Origin: Rheinheimera pacifica
GTDB taxonomy: Bacteria; Pseudomonadota; Gammaproteobacteria; Enterobacterales; Alteromonadaceae
Reading direction: 5' to 3'
DNA: 64,000 nt
NCBI RefSeq assembly: GCF_024809855.1
Contig: NZ_JANUEM010000010.1
Span: 62,001 to 126,000, forward strand
Made by a program: the position numbers and the translations under genes. This document shows positions 9,302-24,145 of the stretch, one piece after another (within the stretch, counting starts at the first letter, position 1; every line of letters begins with the position of its first letter). The notes beneath the pieces were generated by a model, which saw nothing but the letters and a program-made list of their open reading frames with translations, ran no database searches and was not told where the DNA came from.

Positions 9302-11553
9302 TGACCTGGCTAAAATGGCTGCCGTGGCGTTATGTGGTGCGCTATGTTGCGCACAAACATGGCTTTATAGACCCTGTGGCCTTGCTGGCGAGGTTGCATA
9401 ACTTTGCCCAGCCGTCAGAAGTGGGCGAGCCGATTGAGCTGCTGCGGGCTGGTGTGGTATTTCATGCCCGTGGCCTTATTAACAGCCGGGTAATCCAGCA
9501 TAACCTGGACTGGGTATGGCCGTACTGGATTGAGCGGCAATTTGACCCTAATGATATGTCGTTTATCCCGCGGGCTTTTTCCATTACCCATATTAACCTG
9601 ACCCATCGTAACTGGACGGCGATAGGTTTGCCGGATTGCCCTGAACTGCCGATCGTTGATCCCAGAGGTTTGCTTACACCCTTTCTGGATGGTTGGTCGC
9701 TGGACGCCTGGATTATGCCACAGCAGGGGGAGTATTTGTTGCCGTCCAGGGCTGTGCAGTGCCAGCAGCAACTGCGGATGGCTGGCGATGTCAGTATCCG
9801 TACAGAAACGATATTGCAGGGTATGGCGCTGGTGAGTCAGGCATCAGTCGAGCTTGAAGACGGCATTGCCGTATGTAAATTGCGGTTGCGGGCAAGGTCT
9901 GATAAACCGGGTTATCTGGTACTGGCGCTGCGGCCACAAAACCCGGAAGGTATCAGTTTTATTCACCGTGTAAGGCTGAATCCAGAACGGACCGCCTGGC
10001 AGGTTGATGACAATAAACGGGTAGAGTTTAGCCGTAAGGCAGAGCGGCATCATGTTTCAACCTATCGGCAGGGTGATGTTTATATTCATCTGAACGATGC
10101 CCAGGAACAGATCGACGGTGTTTGTGATGTTGGTATGGTTACGGCTGCGGCGCTGTTTCCGCTGCCGGCTGACGAGTGGCAAGAGCTGGAAGTGTCTGTG
10201 CCGCTGGCAGCAGAGCGTAACGAACAACTGCAAGCAGATGTCTGGCGACAGGAGCAGCAGAAAACCTGCAAGCTGACATGCCCGGACGCACACTATCAAT
10301 TTTTATATGACGCGGCTGTCACGTCGTTAATTTTGCACTCGCCGGAAGATGTTTATCCTGGCCCTTATACCTACAAAAGATTCTGGTTCAGAGATGCAGC
10401 TTTTATTATTCATGCCTTACTGTGTGCCGGCCTGACTGAACGTGCCGAGCGGGCACTGAATCAGTTTCCGCCGCGCCAGACATTGTTGGGCTATTTTCGT
10501 TCGCAGGAAGGCGAGTGGGATGCCAACGGAGAAGTATTATGGATCCTCAAACGCTATTTTGATATGACCGGCCGCAAAATGCCTGCCGACTGGTATGGTC
10601 CGGTGCAAAGTGGTGCACGCTGGATTAGCCGTAAACGTTTGTCGGATAACATCGATGCTCCCCATGCCGGCTTATTGCCGCCGGGTTTTAGCGCCGAACA
10701 CCTTGGACCAAACGATTATTACTATTGGGATGACTTTTGGGGGGTAGCCGGTTTACAGGCTGCTTCGGCTTTATTTGGCAGTGCAGAAGAGCTGCAGCAG
10801 CAACAGGAATTTAATCAGGCAGCTACCCGCTTTAGTGCAGCAATAGATAAAAGCCTGGCGCAGTGCGAAGCGCGCTTAAAGCGTCCCGGCATGCCGGCAT
10901 CGCCTTACCGGCGGCTGGATGCCGGAGCTATTGGTTCACTGGCTGCAGGTTATCCTGCACAGTTATGGGCGCCTGACGATCCCCGCCTGCTCGATACAGT
11001 CGAATTTTTGTTACAGCGCTGCTTTGTTAAAGATGCTTTTTATCAGGATATGATCCATTCAGGGCTAAATGCCTATTTAACCCTGCATGTGGCACAGGTG
11101 TTGTTGCGGGCAAAAGACCCGCGTTATTTAACGTTAATGGATGCGGTAGCCGCACTGGCATCACCTACCGGGCAATGGCCTGAAGCAATTCACCCGGCTA
11201 CCGGCGGCGGCTGTATGGGCGACGGCCATCATGTCTGGGCGGCTGCAGAGTGGTTGTTGATGATCCGTAACTGTTTTGTCCGTGAGGAAGAACAGCATCT
11301 GGTGTTATGTGGTGGTGTGCCTCAGCGCTGGCTGGCACCGGATGCACCTATCTACTTTGGCCCGGCCCCCACCAGTTTTGGCAGTATCAGTATAGAGATC
11401 ACAACCAGCGCAGAAGAGGGCATTGTAGTGAAATGGCAAGCTGACTGGCATAACGGCAGTGTACCTGTAATGGAGATAGCTTTGCCTGGGTATCAGACAG
11501 AAACAACACAGGCTGTAGCTGGCTCTGTGACCCTAAGTAAACAGGAGTCGTAG
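9301..11553 (+). CDS. Six-hairpin glycosidase-like protein, substrate unknown
   Basis: A 750-residue protein without a signal peptide, hence probably cytosolic. The N-terminal third is rich in beta strands. The C-terminal half looks like an (alpha/alpha)6 barrel: YKRFWFRDAAFIIHALL near 357-373, then EGEWDANGEVLWILKRYF, YYYWDDFWGVAGL and GGGCMGDGHHVWAAAEWL. These acidic and aromatic repeats resemble glucoamylase/amylo-alpha-1,6-glucosidase relatives (six-hairpin superfamily). I cannot name a GH family or the catalytic pair. AAGGAG precedes the ATG. It lies between the VTT protein and a GT4 glycosyltransferase, 3 bases from the latter, so it may act on the product of that enzyme. Confidence 0.65.
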   Translation: MTWLKWLPWRYVVRYVAHKHGFIDPVALLARLHNFAQPSEVGEPIELLRAGVVFHARGLINSRVIQHNLDWVWPYWIERQFDPNDMSFIPRAFSITHINLTHRNWTAIGLPDCPELPIVDPRGLLTPFLDGWSLDAWIMPQQGEYLLPSRAVQCQQQLRMAGDVSIRTETILQGMALVSQASVELEDGIAVCKLRLRARSDKPGYLVLALRPQNPEGISFIHRVRLNPERTAWQVDDNKRVEFSRKAERHHVSTYRQGDVYIHLNDAQEQIDGVCDVGMVTAAALFPLPADEWQELEVSVPLAAERNEQLQADVWRQEQQKTCKLTCPDAHYQFLYDAAVTSLILHSPEDVYPGPYTYKRFWFRDAAFIIHALLCAGLTERAERALNQFPPRQTLLGYFRSQEGEWDANGEVLWILKRYFDMTGRKMPADWYGPVQSGARWISRKRLSDNIDAPHAGLLPPGFSAEHLGPNDYYYWDDFWGVAGLQAASALFGSAEELQQQQEFNQAATRFSAAIDKSLAQCEARLKRPGMPASPYRRLDAGAIGSLAAGYPAQLWAPDDPRLLDTVEFLLQRCFVKDAFYQDMIHSGLNAYLTLHVAQVLLRAKDPRYLTLMDAVAALASPTGQWPEAIHPATGGGCMGDGHHVWAAAEWLLMIRNCFVREEEQHLVLCGGVPQRWLAPDAPIYFGPAPTSFGSISIEITTSAEEGIVVKWQADWHNGSVPVMEIALPGYQTETTQAVAGSVTLSKQES

Positions 11554-11556
11554 CAG

Positions 11557-12840
11557 ATGAATATTGCAATATTCACCAACACTTTTACCCCGCATGTTGG
11601 TGGGGTGGCGCGTTCAGTTGAAGCCTTTGTTGCCGAGTATCGCAAACTGGGGCATAAAGTGCTGGTGGTCGCGCCGGAATTTGCCGATATGCCCGAAGAT
11701 GAAACGGATGTAGTGCGTATTGCTGCAATCCAGAATTTTAATGCCAGCGATTTTTCTGTAGCCCTGCCGATCCATGACCAGCTCAGTGCAATACTGGATG
11801 AGTTTGCGCCAGACATTATTCATTCTCAGCATCCGTTTCTGTTAGGTATGACAGCACTGCGTACAGCCCGGTACCGCAAGCTGCCATTGGTGTTTACGCA
11901 CCACACTTTATATGAGCAGTATACCCACTATATACCCGGTGATTCGGTCACTATGCAGCGCTTTGCCATTGAGCTGGCAACCCGCTATGCCAATTTATGT
12001 GATCAGGTTATAGCCCCCAGCCTGAGCATTGCTGATATGTTGCAACAGCGGGGAGTAACCACGCCTGTTACTGTGATCCCTACCGGTGTTTGTATCGGGC
12101 GGTTTGCCAAAGGTAACGGTGATGCAGTACGACAGCAAAATGAGATCCCGGCAGATGCTTTTGTGATAGGCCATCTTGGGCGGTTGGCACCAGAGAAAAA
12201 CCTGGAGTTTTTAGCCCACGCAGTGGCAAATGTTGCCGTTGAATGTGCGCCAGTGCATTTTCTGGTGGTGGGCCAGGGGCCGTCTGAAGAAGCGATACGG
12301 CAAGTTTTTACTCAGGCGGGTGTTAGCAACAAGTTGCATATGACAGGTATTTTACAACAGCAACAGTTAACAGATGCACTGCATGCCATGAACATATTTG
12401 CATTTGCTTCAGGCAGTGAAACTCAGGGCATAGTACTGGCTGAGGCTATGGCTGCCGGCTTGCCAGTGGTTGCATTAGATGCACCCGGTGTGCGCGAAGT
12501 GGTAAAAGACGGTCAAAATGGTTTGCTGTTGTATGACAAAACTACCGCAGCATTCAGTGCGGCGCTGCGCCGGTTAGTTGAAGCACCGGTACAGCAACTG
12601 ACAGCACTGCAGCAAGCAGCCAGAGAAACTGCTGACGCTTTTTCCATGGCAAGTTCGGCTGAGAAAGCACTGCAGTGTTTTAATGCTTTGCTGGAAGAGC
12701 AGCCCGTTGCCGGCAGAGCAGAGCGGGATTGGGAGGATGTCCTGGAGTGGGTTAAAGCCGAGTGGGATATCTTGTGCAGTGTCGCAGTGGCTGGCACCGC
12801 TGCTGTCGGCAGTACCTTATTTGCTGACACTAAAGAGTAA
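11557..12840 (+). CDS. GT4 family glycosyltransferase
   Basis: A 427-residue GT-B glycosyltransferase. The N-terminal Rossmann half opens with IAIFTNTFTPHVGGVARSV, the usual acceptor-side motif, and contains FTHHTLYEQYTHYIPG, which recalls diacylglycerol glucosyltransferases. The donor half has the E-x7-E signature (E288 and E296) in SETQGIVLAEAMAAGLPVV and GHLGRLAPEKNLEF. The C-terminal tail has a short hydrophobic stretch that could touch the membrane. AGGAG precedes the ATG. The sugar donor and acceptor are not determinable from sequence; a glycolipid acceptor is inference from the THY motif and the VTT neighbour. Confidence 0.82.
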   Translation: MNIAIFTNTFTPHVGGVARSVEAFVAEYRKLGHKVLVVAPEFADMPEDETDVVRIAAIQNFNASDFSVALPIHDQLSAILDEFAPDIIHSQHPFLLGMTALRTARYRKLPLVFTHHTLYEQYTHYIPGDSVTMQRFAIELATRYANLCDQVIAPSLSIADMLQQRGVTTPVTVIPTGVCIGRFAKGNGDAVRQQNEIPADAFVIGHLGRLAPEKNLEFLAHAVANVAVECAPVHFLVVGQGPSEEAIRQVFTQAGVSNKLHMTGILQQQQLTDALHAMNIFAFASGSETQGIVLAEAMAAGLPVVALDAPGVREVVKDGQNGLLLYDKTTAAFSAALRRLVEAPVQQLTALQQAARETADAFSMASSAEKALQCFNALLEEQPVAGRAERDWEDVLEWVKAEWDILCSVAVAGTAAVGSTLFADTKE

Positions 12841-12882
12841 AAGTGTTAGATAGCATTATAACCTGCTGATAAAAGGAGATTT

Positions 12883-17044
<4,162 letters not shown>

Positions 17045-17052
<8 letters not shown>

Positions 17053-17845
17053 AAGTAGTACTCAATCCGGGTTGAAAGCCAAACAAGCGCTGGCTGTTTT
17101 GCCAGGTCAGCGTTGCCAGTTCATCCATAGTATGGCCGGTTAGCTGCGCCACCATTTGTGCAATTACCGGCAGGTAGGCGGGCTCATTGCGCCGGCTTTT
17201 GGGTTTAGGTTGCATAGTACGGGGCAGCAGGTAAGGTGCATCGGTTTCCAGCAGCAGCCTGTCAGATGGTATGTAGCGTAGTGCATGTTGCAGTGTTTCA
17301 CCGCGGCGCTCATCACACACCCAGCCTGTAATGCCGATATAAAGCCCCAGTTCCAGATAGGCTTTTAGCTGTAATACATCGCCAGTAAAACAATGCGCTA
17401 CGCCATGGCTTATCTGTTGCTCTTTTAACATAGCAAGCTGAGTAGTAAAGGCGTCGCGTTCGTGCAGATAAATCGGTTTGTTAGATTGTCTTGCCAGTTG
17501 TAACTGTTCAGCAAAAACATGCTGTTGCTGCTCTCGGGATGAAAAATCACGGTTAAAATCGAGGCCGCATTCGCCAATCGCGACCACTTCAGCTTGTTTG
17601 CTTAATGTTTGCAACTGTATCAGCCAGTCAGGTTTAACATTAGCAGCCTGATGCGGGTGCACACCCGCGGTACTGAAACAACTATGGTGCTGCTGGCAAA
17701 AAGTAATATTTTGTCTGCTTTCATCAATATCGCTGCCAATCAACAACAATTGAGTTACGCCAGCCAGTGCTGCACGCTCAATTACAGCTACTCTGTCACT
17801 GTCGAACTGGTTGCTGAACAGATTGACACCGATATCACACCACAT
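17045..17845 (-). CDS. tatD: TatD-family metal-dependent deoxyribonuclease
   Basis: A 266-residue TIM-barrel nuclease of the amidohydrolase superfamily with 3'-5' exonuclease activity in the E. coli homologue. Motifs match TatD itself rather than YcfH or Yjj[12 protein letters not shown] at the start, [43 protein letters not shown] and [13 protein letters not shown]. It is linked to the tatABC genes in many gammaproteobacteria but is not required for Tat export. Here an unrelated secreted-protein gene separates it from tatC. Its start overlaps that gene's stop by one base. Confidence 0.95.
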
Positions 17846-18354
17846 TACTGTTCGCGCCGGACACGAATGGTACGGTTGTTGGTGTCGTTACCGAGGAAAA
17901 AGGAGCTAAGCACGCCACGTTTTATATAGTGTTGTTCACCTGCGGCGATCTTATAATACTCAGTGCCGTTCTGACGCCAGATTTGGCCATTATCAAATTC
18001 GACAATCAGCTCTTTTCGCGGGCTGTACCGCACCTCTTTAACACTCAGATAAATTTGATTCGGGGCGTCTTCGTCTACTTTGCGATGTTCGATACCAAAG
18101 TCTGCCTCAGGCTGCTTTTGTGCTGTAGTGTTTGCGGCAGGTACAATTGCTGCTGGCGTTGGCGTAGCCGCTGCAGGCTTGGTGGTATTAGTTGTTGTTG
18201 CATTACCTGCTGTAACTGCCGAAATGGCGTCATAACAGGTTAAACGACGCAAAGCGTTTTGTTCAGCCCGGCAAAGCTCCAGCGCCTGATCTAACGGTAT
18301 AGCGGCTACCGGCAGGCTGGTTACAGCAATTAAAGCAGCTAACATTAATTTCAT
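17845..18354 (-). CDS. Uncharacterised secreted protein encoded between tatC and tatD
   Basis: A 169-residue protein with a signal peptide ([20 protein letters not shown]). After it comes a Cys-containing helix, [21 protein letters not shown], a CR...R-x2-CYD pattern also seen in some periplasmic accessory proteins such as VasI-like ones. A Thr/Ala/Pro-rich linker (about 50-85) leads to a beta-rich C-terminal domain with [19 protein letters not shown] and [14 protein letters not shown] do not recognise a named function. It overlaps tatC by 4 bases and tatD by 1, so it is expressed with Tat. No twin-arginine motif is present, so it is not an obvious Tat substrate. Confidence 0.8.
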   Translation of the reverse strand: MKLMLAALIAVTSLPVAAIPLDQALELCRAEQNALRRLTCYDAISAVTAGNATTTNTTKPAAATPTPAAIVPAANTTAQKQPEADFGIEHRKVDEDAPNQIYLSVKEVRYSPRKELIVEFDNGQIWRQNGTEYYKIAAGEQHYIKRGVLSSFFLGNDTNNRTIRVRREQ

Positions 18355-19112
18355 AGAGAATCTTCCTGTTTTTCTTCTGTTTTTTCAATGGTGCTTGGTT
18401 GATAAAAGCGGCTCAAGGCGAGGCCTAGTTCAAATAGTAACCACATAGGTACCGCCAATAAGGTTTGTGACAGCACATCCGGCGGGGTTAACAGCATGCC
18501 TAAAATAAAGGCGCCAACAATAATATAGGGCCGTTTTTCTGCCAGCTCGGCACGGGTGGTGACGCCAGTCCAGACCATCAATAAAATAGCTACCGGGATT
18601 TCAAACGACAGGCCAAAAGCAAAAAACAGCTTAAGCACAAAATCAAGGTAATTGCTGATATCGGTAGCTACTGTAACGCCTTCGGGTGCAACACTGGTGA
18701 AAAAACCGAAAATAATGGGAAATACAATAAAGTACGCAAATGCTATACCACTGTAAAACAGGAGTGTGCTGCTTACCACCAGTGGTGCCATCAGTCTTTT
18801 CTCACGGCTATACAGCGCGGGTGCTATAAATTGCCATACCTGCAGCAGAATGTAGGGAATGGCAACACATATTGCTACGATGAAGGTTAATTTGAACGGG
18901 GCAAAAAAGGGTGCAGCGACATCGGTTGCAATCATACTGCTATTTTCTGGCAATACAGCCATCAATGGCTGTGCCAGCACGTGGTAGATATCCTGCGCAA
19001 AAGCTGCCAGGCAGGCAAAGACAATAATTACCGCTACTACGCAGCGCAGCAGACGGTTGCGTAGTTCGATTAAATGTCCGAGTAAACTGTCTGGGCTGGC
19101 ATTAAGGCTCAT
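18351..19112 (-). CDS. tatC: Sec-independent protein translocase TatC
   Basis: A 253-residue inner-membrane protein with six predicted membrane helices. It recognises the twin-arginine signal of folded Tat substrates. Seen here: the N-terminal [15 protein letters not shown] segment that binds signal peptides, FAPFKLTF in the first periplasmic loop, the FGLSFEIPV motif, and TPPDVLSQ in the last loop. The cytosolic tail is short and acidic ([10 protein letters not shown]). It overlaps tatB by 11 bases. Confidence 0.97.
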   Translation of the reverse strand: MSLNASPDSLLGHLIELRNRLLRCVVAVIIVFACLAAFAQDIYHVLAQPLMAVLPENSSMIATDVAAPFFAPFKLTFIVAICVAIPYILLQVWQFIAPALYSREKRLMAPLVVSSTLLFYSGIAFAYFIVFPIIFGFFTSVAPEGVTVATDISNYLDFVLKLFFAFGLSFEIPVAILLMVWTGVTTRAELAEKRPYIIVGAFILGMLLTPPDVLSQTLLAVPMWLLFELGLALSRFYQPSTIEKTEEKQEDSL

Positions 19113-19422
19113 TTTTATTGTCTTTACTGCTGGTTATCGAAGAAATAGGTGTGTTTACATCAGCTGCCGCTTGCTTTAGCTCAGCCAGTGCCGCTTTTTC
19201 CTGCTCTGTCAGGTTAAGCAGGCCTTTGGCTTCGGCATCTTTTAACTTCTGATGCAGTTCATGGGTTCGTAAATCTTCATTCAGCTCTGCCTGCATTTGT
19301 TGCCCAAACTGCTTAATACTGCGCACAGTTTTATTTACCGAGCGAATAGCTCCGGGCAGCCGTTCAGGCCCCAGTACCAGTAAGGCGACAACACCAACAA
19401 CAACCAGCTCCCAGAAACCCAT
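19102..19422 (-). CDS. tatB: Sec-independent protein translocase TatB
   Basis: A 106-residue protein with one N-terminal membrane helix ([23 protein letters not shown]), followed by an amphipathic helix and a charged, Lys/Glu/Ala-rich tail. The LVLGPERLP hinge with Glu is the TatB hallmark and separates it from TatA. TatB passes substrates from TatC to the TatA pore. Somewhat shorter than E. coli TatB (171 residues), but normal for related marine bacteria. No gap separates it from tatA. Confidence 0.95.
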   Translation of the reverse strand: MGFWELVVVGVVALLVLGPERLPGAIRSVNKTVRSIKQFGQQMQAELNEDLRTHELHQKLKDAEAKGLLNLTEQEKAALAELKQAAADVNTPISSITSSKDNKNEP

Positions 19423-19680
19423 TTACACTTTGTCTTTAGTGTTGCCAGCCTGACCGGCTGCATTTTTATCTGTGCTGGTACCCGCTTTACTTTGTTCGTT
19501 CAGCTGTGCGGGCTGCTCTGTTGCTTCGTCGTCTGATGGTGAGTCTTTAATTGAACTGCGAAACCCCTTTATTGCCGAGCCCAGATCTGAGCCTATACCG
19601 CGCAGCTTTTTGGTGCCGAACAGTAAAACGATGATGGCTAAGACGATAAGTAACTGCCAAATACTAATATTGCCGAACAT
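19423..19680 (-). CDS. tatA: Sec-independent protein translocase TatA
   Basis: An 85-residue pore-forming subunit. One membrane helix (residues 5-20) is followed by the [24 protein letters not shown] amphipathic helix signature (FGTKKL-R-x3-DLG) and a charged tail. It is the first of the tatABC genes and follows ubiB after a 72-base gap, which may hold an internal promoter. Confidence 0.95.
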   Translation of the reverse strand: MFGNISIWQLLIVLAIIVLLFGTKKLRGIGSDLGSAIKGFRSSIKDSPSDDEATEQPAQLNEQSKAGTSTDKNAAGQAGNTKDKV

Positions 19681-19752
19681 GCTGTTTCCTCTGATTAATG
19701 CCAGGCACTGTTTGTGTCTGGCGCAGTATATGTCGTTGTTATGACAAATCTG

Positions 19753-21381
19753 TTATCGCACTAACGCTTTAATACCAAAGCCCGCACCTACTGTCAGCAG
19801 TATTGCTGCCAGAGCGTGGCTGCCGAAACTGAACACTATACTAGCACTAATCAGTGCTGCCGCAGCAAAGGTTGCCGCAACTATTTGTTGCCTGGTTTTT
19901 TGCTGTTGCGCGGCCAGTTGCTGCAGCTGTTGTAACAGTTGCCTTTGCTGTCTGGGGCCTTGCTCCAGATACTGATGCAGCAGATTTGGCATCTGCGGTA
20001 ATTTTTCTGCCCAAAAAGGCAGGTTATCTTTAACCTGACGCCATATAGCCGGTAAGCCAACCTGCTGCTTTACCCAGTTTTCCAGAAACGGTTTTGCTGT
20101 TTTCCATAAATCGAGTTGCGGATACAACTGGCGGCCCAGACCCTCAATATACAACAGTGTTTTCTGTAATAACACCAGCTGTGGCTGAACTTGCATATCA
20201 AAACGCCGCGCTGTGCTGAACAGGTTTAACAGCACATGGCCAAAAGAGATTTCGGCCAGCGGTTTTTGAAAAATAGGCTCGCATACGGTGCGGATAGCAC
20301 TTTCAAATTCTTCTACCTTAGTATGGGCGGGTACCCAGCCGGAATCCACATGTAATTGGGCTACTTTTTTATAGTCGCGGTTAAAAAAGGCCACAAAGTT
20401 TTCTGCCAGATAACGCTTATCTTCGGCGTTTAACGTACCGACAATACCGCAGTCAATGCCAATGTATTTCGGGTTTGCCGGGGTTTCGCGGGAGACAAAA
20501 ATATTGCCAGGGTGCATATCAGCATGAAAGAAGCTGTCGCGGAACACCTGAGTAAAAAATACTTCCACGCCACGTTTGGCCAATAACTCCATATCGGTGC
20601 CTTGCGCCTCAAGTGCCGCAATATCGGCTACCGGTATACCGTAAATACGCTCCATTACCATTACATTAGCGCGGCTGTAATCACTATAGACAAAAGGAAT
20701 GTATAGCGAGTCTGAGCCTTCAAAATTACGCCGCAGTTGAATAGCATTAGCGGCTTCGCGCTGCAGATCAAGTTCATCCAGAATTGTTTTACGGTACTCC
20801 GATACCACTTCGCGTGGCCGTAATCGCTTACCATCAGGTAAAAAGCGTGCTGCCGCATCAGCCAGAGTATCCATCAGGGCTAAATCTGCCAGAATCTGCC
20901 GCTTAATATCCGGCCGGATAACCTTAATAACCACATCTGCCAGGCTGCCGTCGGCCTGCAGTAGTTGTGCAGTGTGTACCTGAGCAATTGAAGCTGATGC
21001 CAGCGGAGTTTGGTTAAAGTCAGCAAACAGCTGGTTAATGTTGTCCAGCTCCAGCGCTTGTTCAATCAGTTGCTGTGCCTGAACACCGTCAAAGGGTGGT
21101 ACTTTGTCCTGCAGCTTGGCCAGCTCGTCGGCCAGTTGTGGCGGAAACAAGTCGCGGCGTGTCGATAGCATCTGACCGAACTTTACCCAAACCGGTCCCA
21201 GGCTTTGCAGTGCTAAACGCAGCCGCACGCCAACTGGCTGATCCGGATGGCGGTTACGCAGCCAGAATAAGCTGCGACGCAACATCCGCGCATACCAGGG
21301 CTGCCATTGTGCGGGGAGCAGTTCGTCCAGGCCGAATTGCAATAAGGTTTTCTGGATTTGATAAAAACGGCTGATACGCAC
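19753..21381 (-). CDS. ubiB: Ubiquinone biosynthesis accessory kinase-like protein UbiB
   Basis: A 542-residue atypical kinase-fold protein (ABC1/ADCK family) needed for aerobic ubiquinone synthesis. The family's KxGQ motif is in [16 protein letters not shown]. Kinase-like motifs follow: the Ala-rich nucleotide loop [28 protein letters not shown] and [10 protein letters not shown]. The C-terminal end has two membrane helices (about 497-540). It overlaps ubiJ by one base. UbiB is membrane-bound and is thought to help extract lipid intermediates. Confidence 0.96.
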   Translation of the reverse strand: MRISRFYQIQKTLLQFGLDELLPAQWQPWYARMLRRSLFWLRNRHPDQPVGVRLRLALQSLGPVWVKFGQMLSTRRDLFPPQLADELAKLQDKVPPFDGVQAQQLIEQALELDNINQLFADFNQTPLASASIAQVHTAQLLQADGSLADVVIKVIRPDIKRQILADLALMDTLADAAARFLPDGKRLRPREVVSEYRKTILDELDLQREAANAIQLRRNFEGSDSLYIPFVYSDYSRANVMVMERIYGIPVADIAALEAQGTDMELLAKRGVEVFFTQVFRDSFFHADMHPGNIFVSRETPANPKYIGIDCGIVGTLNAEDKRYLAENFVAFFNRDYKKVAQLHVDSGWVPAHTKVEEFESAIRTVCEPIFQKPLAEISFGHVLLNLFSTARRFDMQVQPQLVLLQKTLLYIEGLGRQLYPQLDLWKTAKPFLENWVKQQVGLPAIWRQVKDNLPFWAEKLPQMPNLLHQYLEQGPRQQRQLLQQLQQLAAQQQKTRQQIVAATFAAAALISASIVFSFGSHALAAILLTVGAGFGIKALVR

Positions 21382-21989
21382 TATAACTCCTGAAAGGCTT
21401 GCAATTGCTGTTGCATAACATCAACTCTGGCCGCCAGTTCACTGACGGCGCCACTAAACCGGGTCATCTCAATAGCTGTGGGGGTTAATTGCAATTCATC
21501 TTGCGCCATTTCAGCACTAAGTTGTTGCAAATCAGCTATCTTATCACTCAGGTACTGGTGTATATGGCGTAAACTCAGTGCAATCTTATGTGCGGCGGCA
21601 TCACCAACATAAGCAGACAGAGTTTGTTGCCAGTCTGGATCCAGTTGCTGAAAAAAATGACTGTACTGCTGCGCTACCTGAATATCGCCGTCTATCTGCA
21701 GTGCATCGGCTTTTATCAGCCTTGTCAGTTGGCTGGGATCGCGTAGTAAACGTAAGCTGGCTAGATCAGTTGCTATAGCACAATCTACAGCTTCGTCATG
21801 CTGATTAAATAAAATGCCCTGTGCGCTGGCACTGAGCACCAGTGTAACCGGCCACTCCCGTAGCCGGAACGATAACTGCTTACCATGCAAGCGGTTAAGC
21901 CTGGTTATAGCTTGTGGGTCCATGGCAATTAATCTGGCCATGGTTTTTTCTGCCACGGCGCACAGCAGCTGGGGCAGCAACGGCAACAT
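21381..21989 (-). CDS. ubiJ: Ubiquinone biosynthesis accessory factor UbiJ
   Basis: A 202-residue protein with an SCP2-like lipid-binding domain in the first about 115 residues ([32 protein letters not shown]) and a coiled-coil end. With UbiK it supports the soluble ubiquinone-modifying complex. Its position between ubiE and ubiB is the conserved gammaproteobacterial order and confirms the call. It overlaps both neighbours by one base. Confidence 0.93.
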   Translation of the reverse strand: MLPLLPQLLCAVAEKTMARLIAMDPQAITRLNRLHGKQLSFRLREWPVTLVLSASAQGILFNQHDEAVDCAIATDLASLRLLRDPSQLTRLIKADALQIDGDIQVAQQYSHFFQQLDPDWQQTLSAYVGDAAAHKIALSLRHIHQYLSDKIADLQQLSAEMAQDELQLTPTAIEMTRFSGAVSELAARVDVMQQQLQAFQEL

Positions 21990-22744
21990 TAGAATTTATA
22001 GCCCCGGTGCAGTGCCACTATGCCGCCGGTCAGGTTGTGGTAGCTAACTTCGGCAAAGCCCGCGCCCTGCATCATGCTTTTCAGCGTTTCCTGATCCGGA
22101 TGCATACGGATAGACTCAGCCAGATACTGATAGCTGTCTTTGTCGTTGGCAACCAGTTGGCCAATAGTAGGTAGTAGTTTAAATGAGTACAGATCGTACA
22201 CTTTACTTAGCCATTGCTGTTCTGGTTTAGAAAACTCCAGCACCAGCAAGCGGCCACCCGGCTTTAATACCCGGAACATAGAGCGTAGCGCCGCGTCTTT
22301 GTCAGTCACGTTACGCAAGCCAAAACCAATGCTGATAATGTCAAAACTGTTGTCAGCAAAGGGCAGCGCTTCGGCATTGGCCTGCACATATTCGATATTG
22401 TTCACCAAACCCAGATCACGCAGTTTGTCTCGGCCTACATTAAGCATAGAGGCATTAATATCTGCCAGCACTACTTTACCGCCTGACCCGACCCGTTTTG
22501 AAAACAATGCTGTGATATCACCGGTGCCGCCTGCCAGATCAAGCACTTGCTGGCCCGGGCGCACGCCGCTGCAATCAATGGTAAACCGCTTCCATAGCCG
22601 GTGAATGCCAAGCGACATTAAATCGTTCATCACATCGTATTTGGCGGCCACGGAATGAAACACATTCGCTACCATTGATACCTTCTGCTCGGCGGCAACA
22701 GTTTTATAGCCAAAGTGCGTAGTGTTGGGGTTCTGATCGGTCAT
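21989..22744 (-). CDS. ubiE: Ubiquinone/menaquinone C-methyltransferase UbiE
   Basis: A 251-residue SAM-dependent C-methyltransferase acting on the benzoquinol (and naphthoquinol) ring. Motif I is [25 protein letters not shown] and [17 protein letters not shown] are diagnostic of UbiE. The ATG at 22744 gives [16 protein letters not shown] and a length identical to E. coli UbiE; upstream frame extension is not supported. It is the first gene of the ubi-tat-hemB operon, so the promoter should lie in the 82 bases before the next gene. Confidence 0.97.
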   Translation of the reverse strand: MTDQNPNTTHFGYKTVAAEQKVSMVANVFHSVAAKYDVMNDLMSLGIHRLWKRFTIDCSGVRPGQQVLDLAGGTGDITALFSKRVGSGGKVVLADINASMLNVGRDKLRDLGLVNNIEYVQANAEALPFADNSFDIISIGFGLRNVTDKDAALRSMFRVLKPGGRLLVLEFSKPEQQWLSKVYDLYSFKLLPTIGQLVANDKDSYQYLAESIRMHPDQETLKSMMQGAGFAEVSYHNLTGGIVALHRGYKF

Positions 22745-22826
22745 GCTGCGGGCCTGTTGGCGAAGAAATGTGGCTAGTGTAAAAGATAAAGCTGCATCAG
22801 CCAACTTCTCTGTTGGCTTTTATGAC

Positions 22827-23858
22827 TTAAGCGGGCAATGCCAACATGGTTTCGCTGGCAACCTGATTACGGCCGCGCTGTTTAGCCAGCATTAATACAT
22901 CGGTAGTGCGTGCTAAAAACTGATATAAGTTTTCGCTGTGCTGATACAAAGATACGCCCAGTGAAATCGTTACTTTGGGTAAAGCTTTCTTGCTGCGGGC
23001 TGAAACAAAACGCAGTTTTTCCACGCCGCGGCGCACTTGCTCGGCAATTTCACTGGCGCTGCGTAGATCGACATCCGGCAGCAGGATCAGAAACTCTTCT
23101 CCGCCTGCGCGCACCGGTAAACCACTACTTTGTACATAACTGCTGATTTTACGTGCTACTTTCGACAGGATAACGTCACCAATAGCATTGCCGTAATCCT
23201 GGTTAAAACGGCTGAAATGGTCCAGATCAATCGCAATAGCGGCCACACGCCGTCCAGGTTGCTCGGTAAACCATAACTCCAGCTGCTGCTGCATTGCCGA
23301 GCGGTTATATAAGCCGGTTAACGGGTCCAGTTGGCGTTGCAACTTAAGTTGTTCCAGCTCATGCCGTAACTGATGGCTTTGTTGATTAGCCTGCTCCAAC
23401 TGTTGCTGCAACTGATACTGGCCGTTACGAAACGCCAGGGTTTGCTGACGCAGTTGTTCCACTGCCGGAAGGATAGTGTCGCCATTTTGCTGTTGTTGCA
23501 GTTGCAGTAAACTGAAATCCAGCTGTTGCAGGTAATCGGCAACCTGTTCCGCTGCCAGATCGGTATAACCGGTAAGGCGGCTAACGATGCCTGAGGCATC
23601 CTGCAGCAGTTGTTCTTGTTGTGGGTTCGCAGGTGTCAGATAGCGGCTATACAAATCCGCCATAATAAAATCGTCAAACGGAGTTTTTGCACTCAGCTTA
23701 TGCTCAATGGCCGTGCATAACCCAGCGTGATGACCGCTGATATAGTCGTAGCACACAGCATAATTTACCGGATGAGCTGCAAGGCCGGCACGCTGTAAAA
23801 ATACTTTTACCTGCGCCGCTTTCTCGCTGGCTTGCTCCAGTGAATCCTGATACTTCAT
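22827..23858 (-). CDS. Diguanylate cyclase (GGDEF) with N-terminal helical domain
   Basis: A 344-residue cytosolic protein. The N-terminal about 110 residues carry HPVNYAVCYDYISG, a pattern shared by a group of soluble diguanylate cyclases. A Gln-rich coiled coil follows (about 115-175), then a GGDEF domain with IDLDHFSRFNQDYGNAIGD and the active motif GGEEF at 252-256. The RxxD inhibitory site is missing (the position reads QSSG), unlike the other cyclase in this window. I chose ATG 23858 on family resemblance; a GTG at 23888 is an alternative and neither has a strong ribosome site. Confidence 0.87.
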   Translation of the reverse strand: MKYQDSLEQASEKAAQVKVFLQRAGLAAHPVNYAVCYDYISGHHAGLCTAIEHKLSAKTPFDDFIMADLYSRYLTPANPQQEQLLQDASGIVSRLTGYTDLAAEQVADYLQQLDFSLLQLQQQQNGDTILPAVEQLRQQTLAFRNGQYQLQQQLEQANQQSHQLRHELEQLKLQRQLDPLTGLYNRSAMQQQLELWFTEQPGRRVAAIAIDLDHFSRFNQDYGNAIGDVILSKVARKISSYVQSSGLPVRAGGEEFLILLPDVDLRSASEIAEQVRRGVEKLRFVSARSKKALPKVTISLGVSLYQHSENLYQFLARTTDVLMLAKQRGRNQVASETMLALPA

Positions 23859-24145
23859 AAGACCACGTATAACTCCGTTGACAGGCACACATTGAGGTTA
23901 CCTGAATTGTTAACGAATAAATCGCTAAGCTCATAGTACGCGATTCTATGTGACAGGCAACAGCTCTGCCTTACAAAAAAACACAGCTGTCGAATTTAAC
24001 ATCAAATTGACCGGATTATCGACACCCGGCAGAGCATACTTTGGTAGTAAAAACGTTAAAAAGCAGCTTTGTCTGGTTTAGTTGCCTGTAATCTGTGATT
24101 AAAGCAGATACAATCGAAGCGTCTTTTTTGTGGGAATAACCAAAA

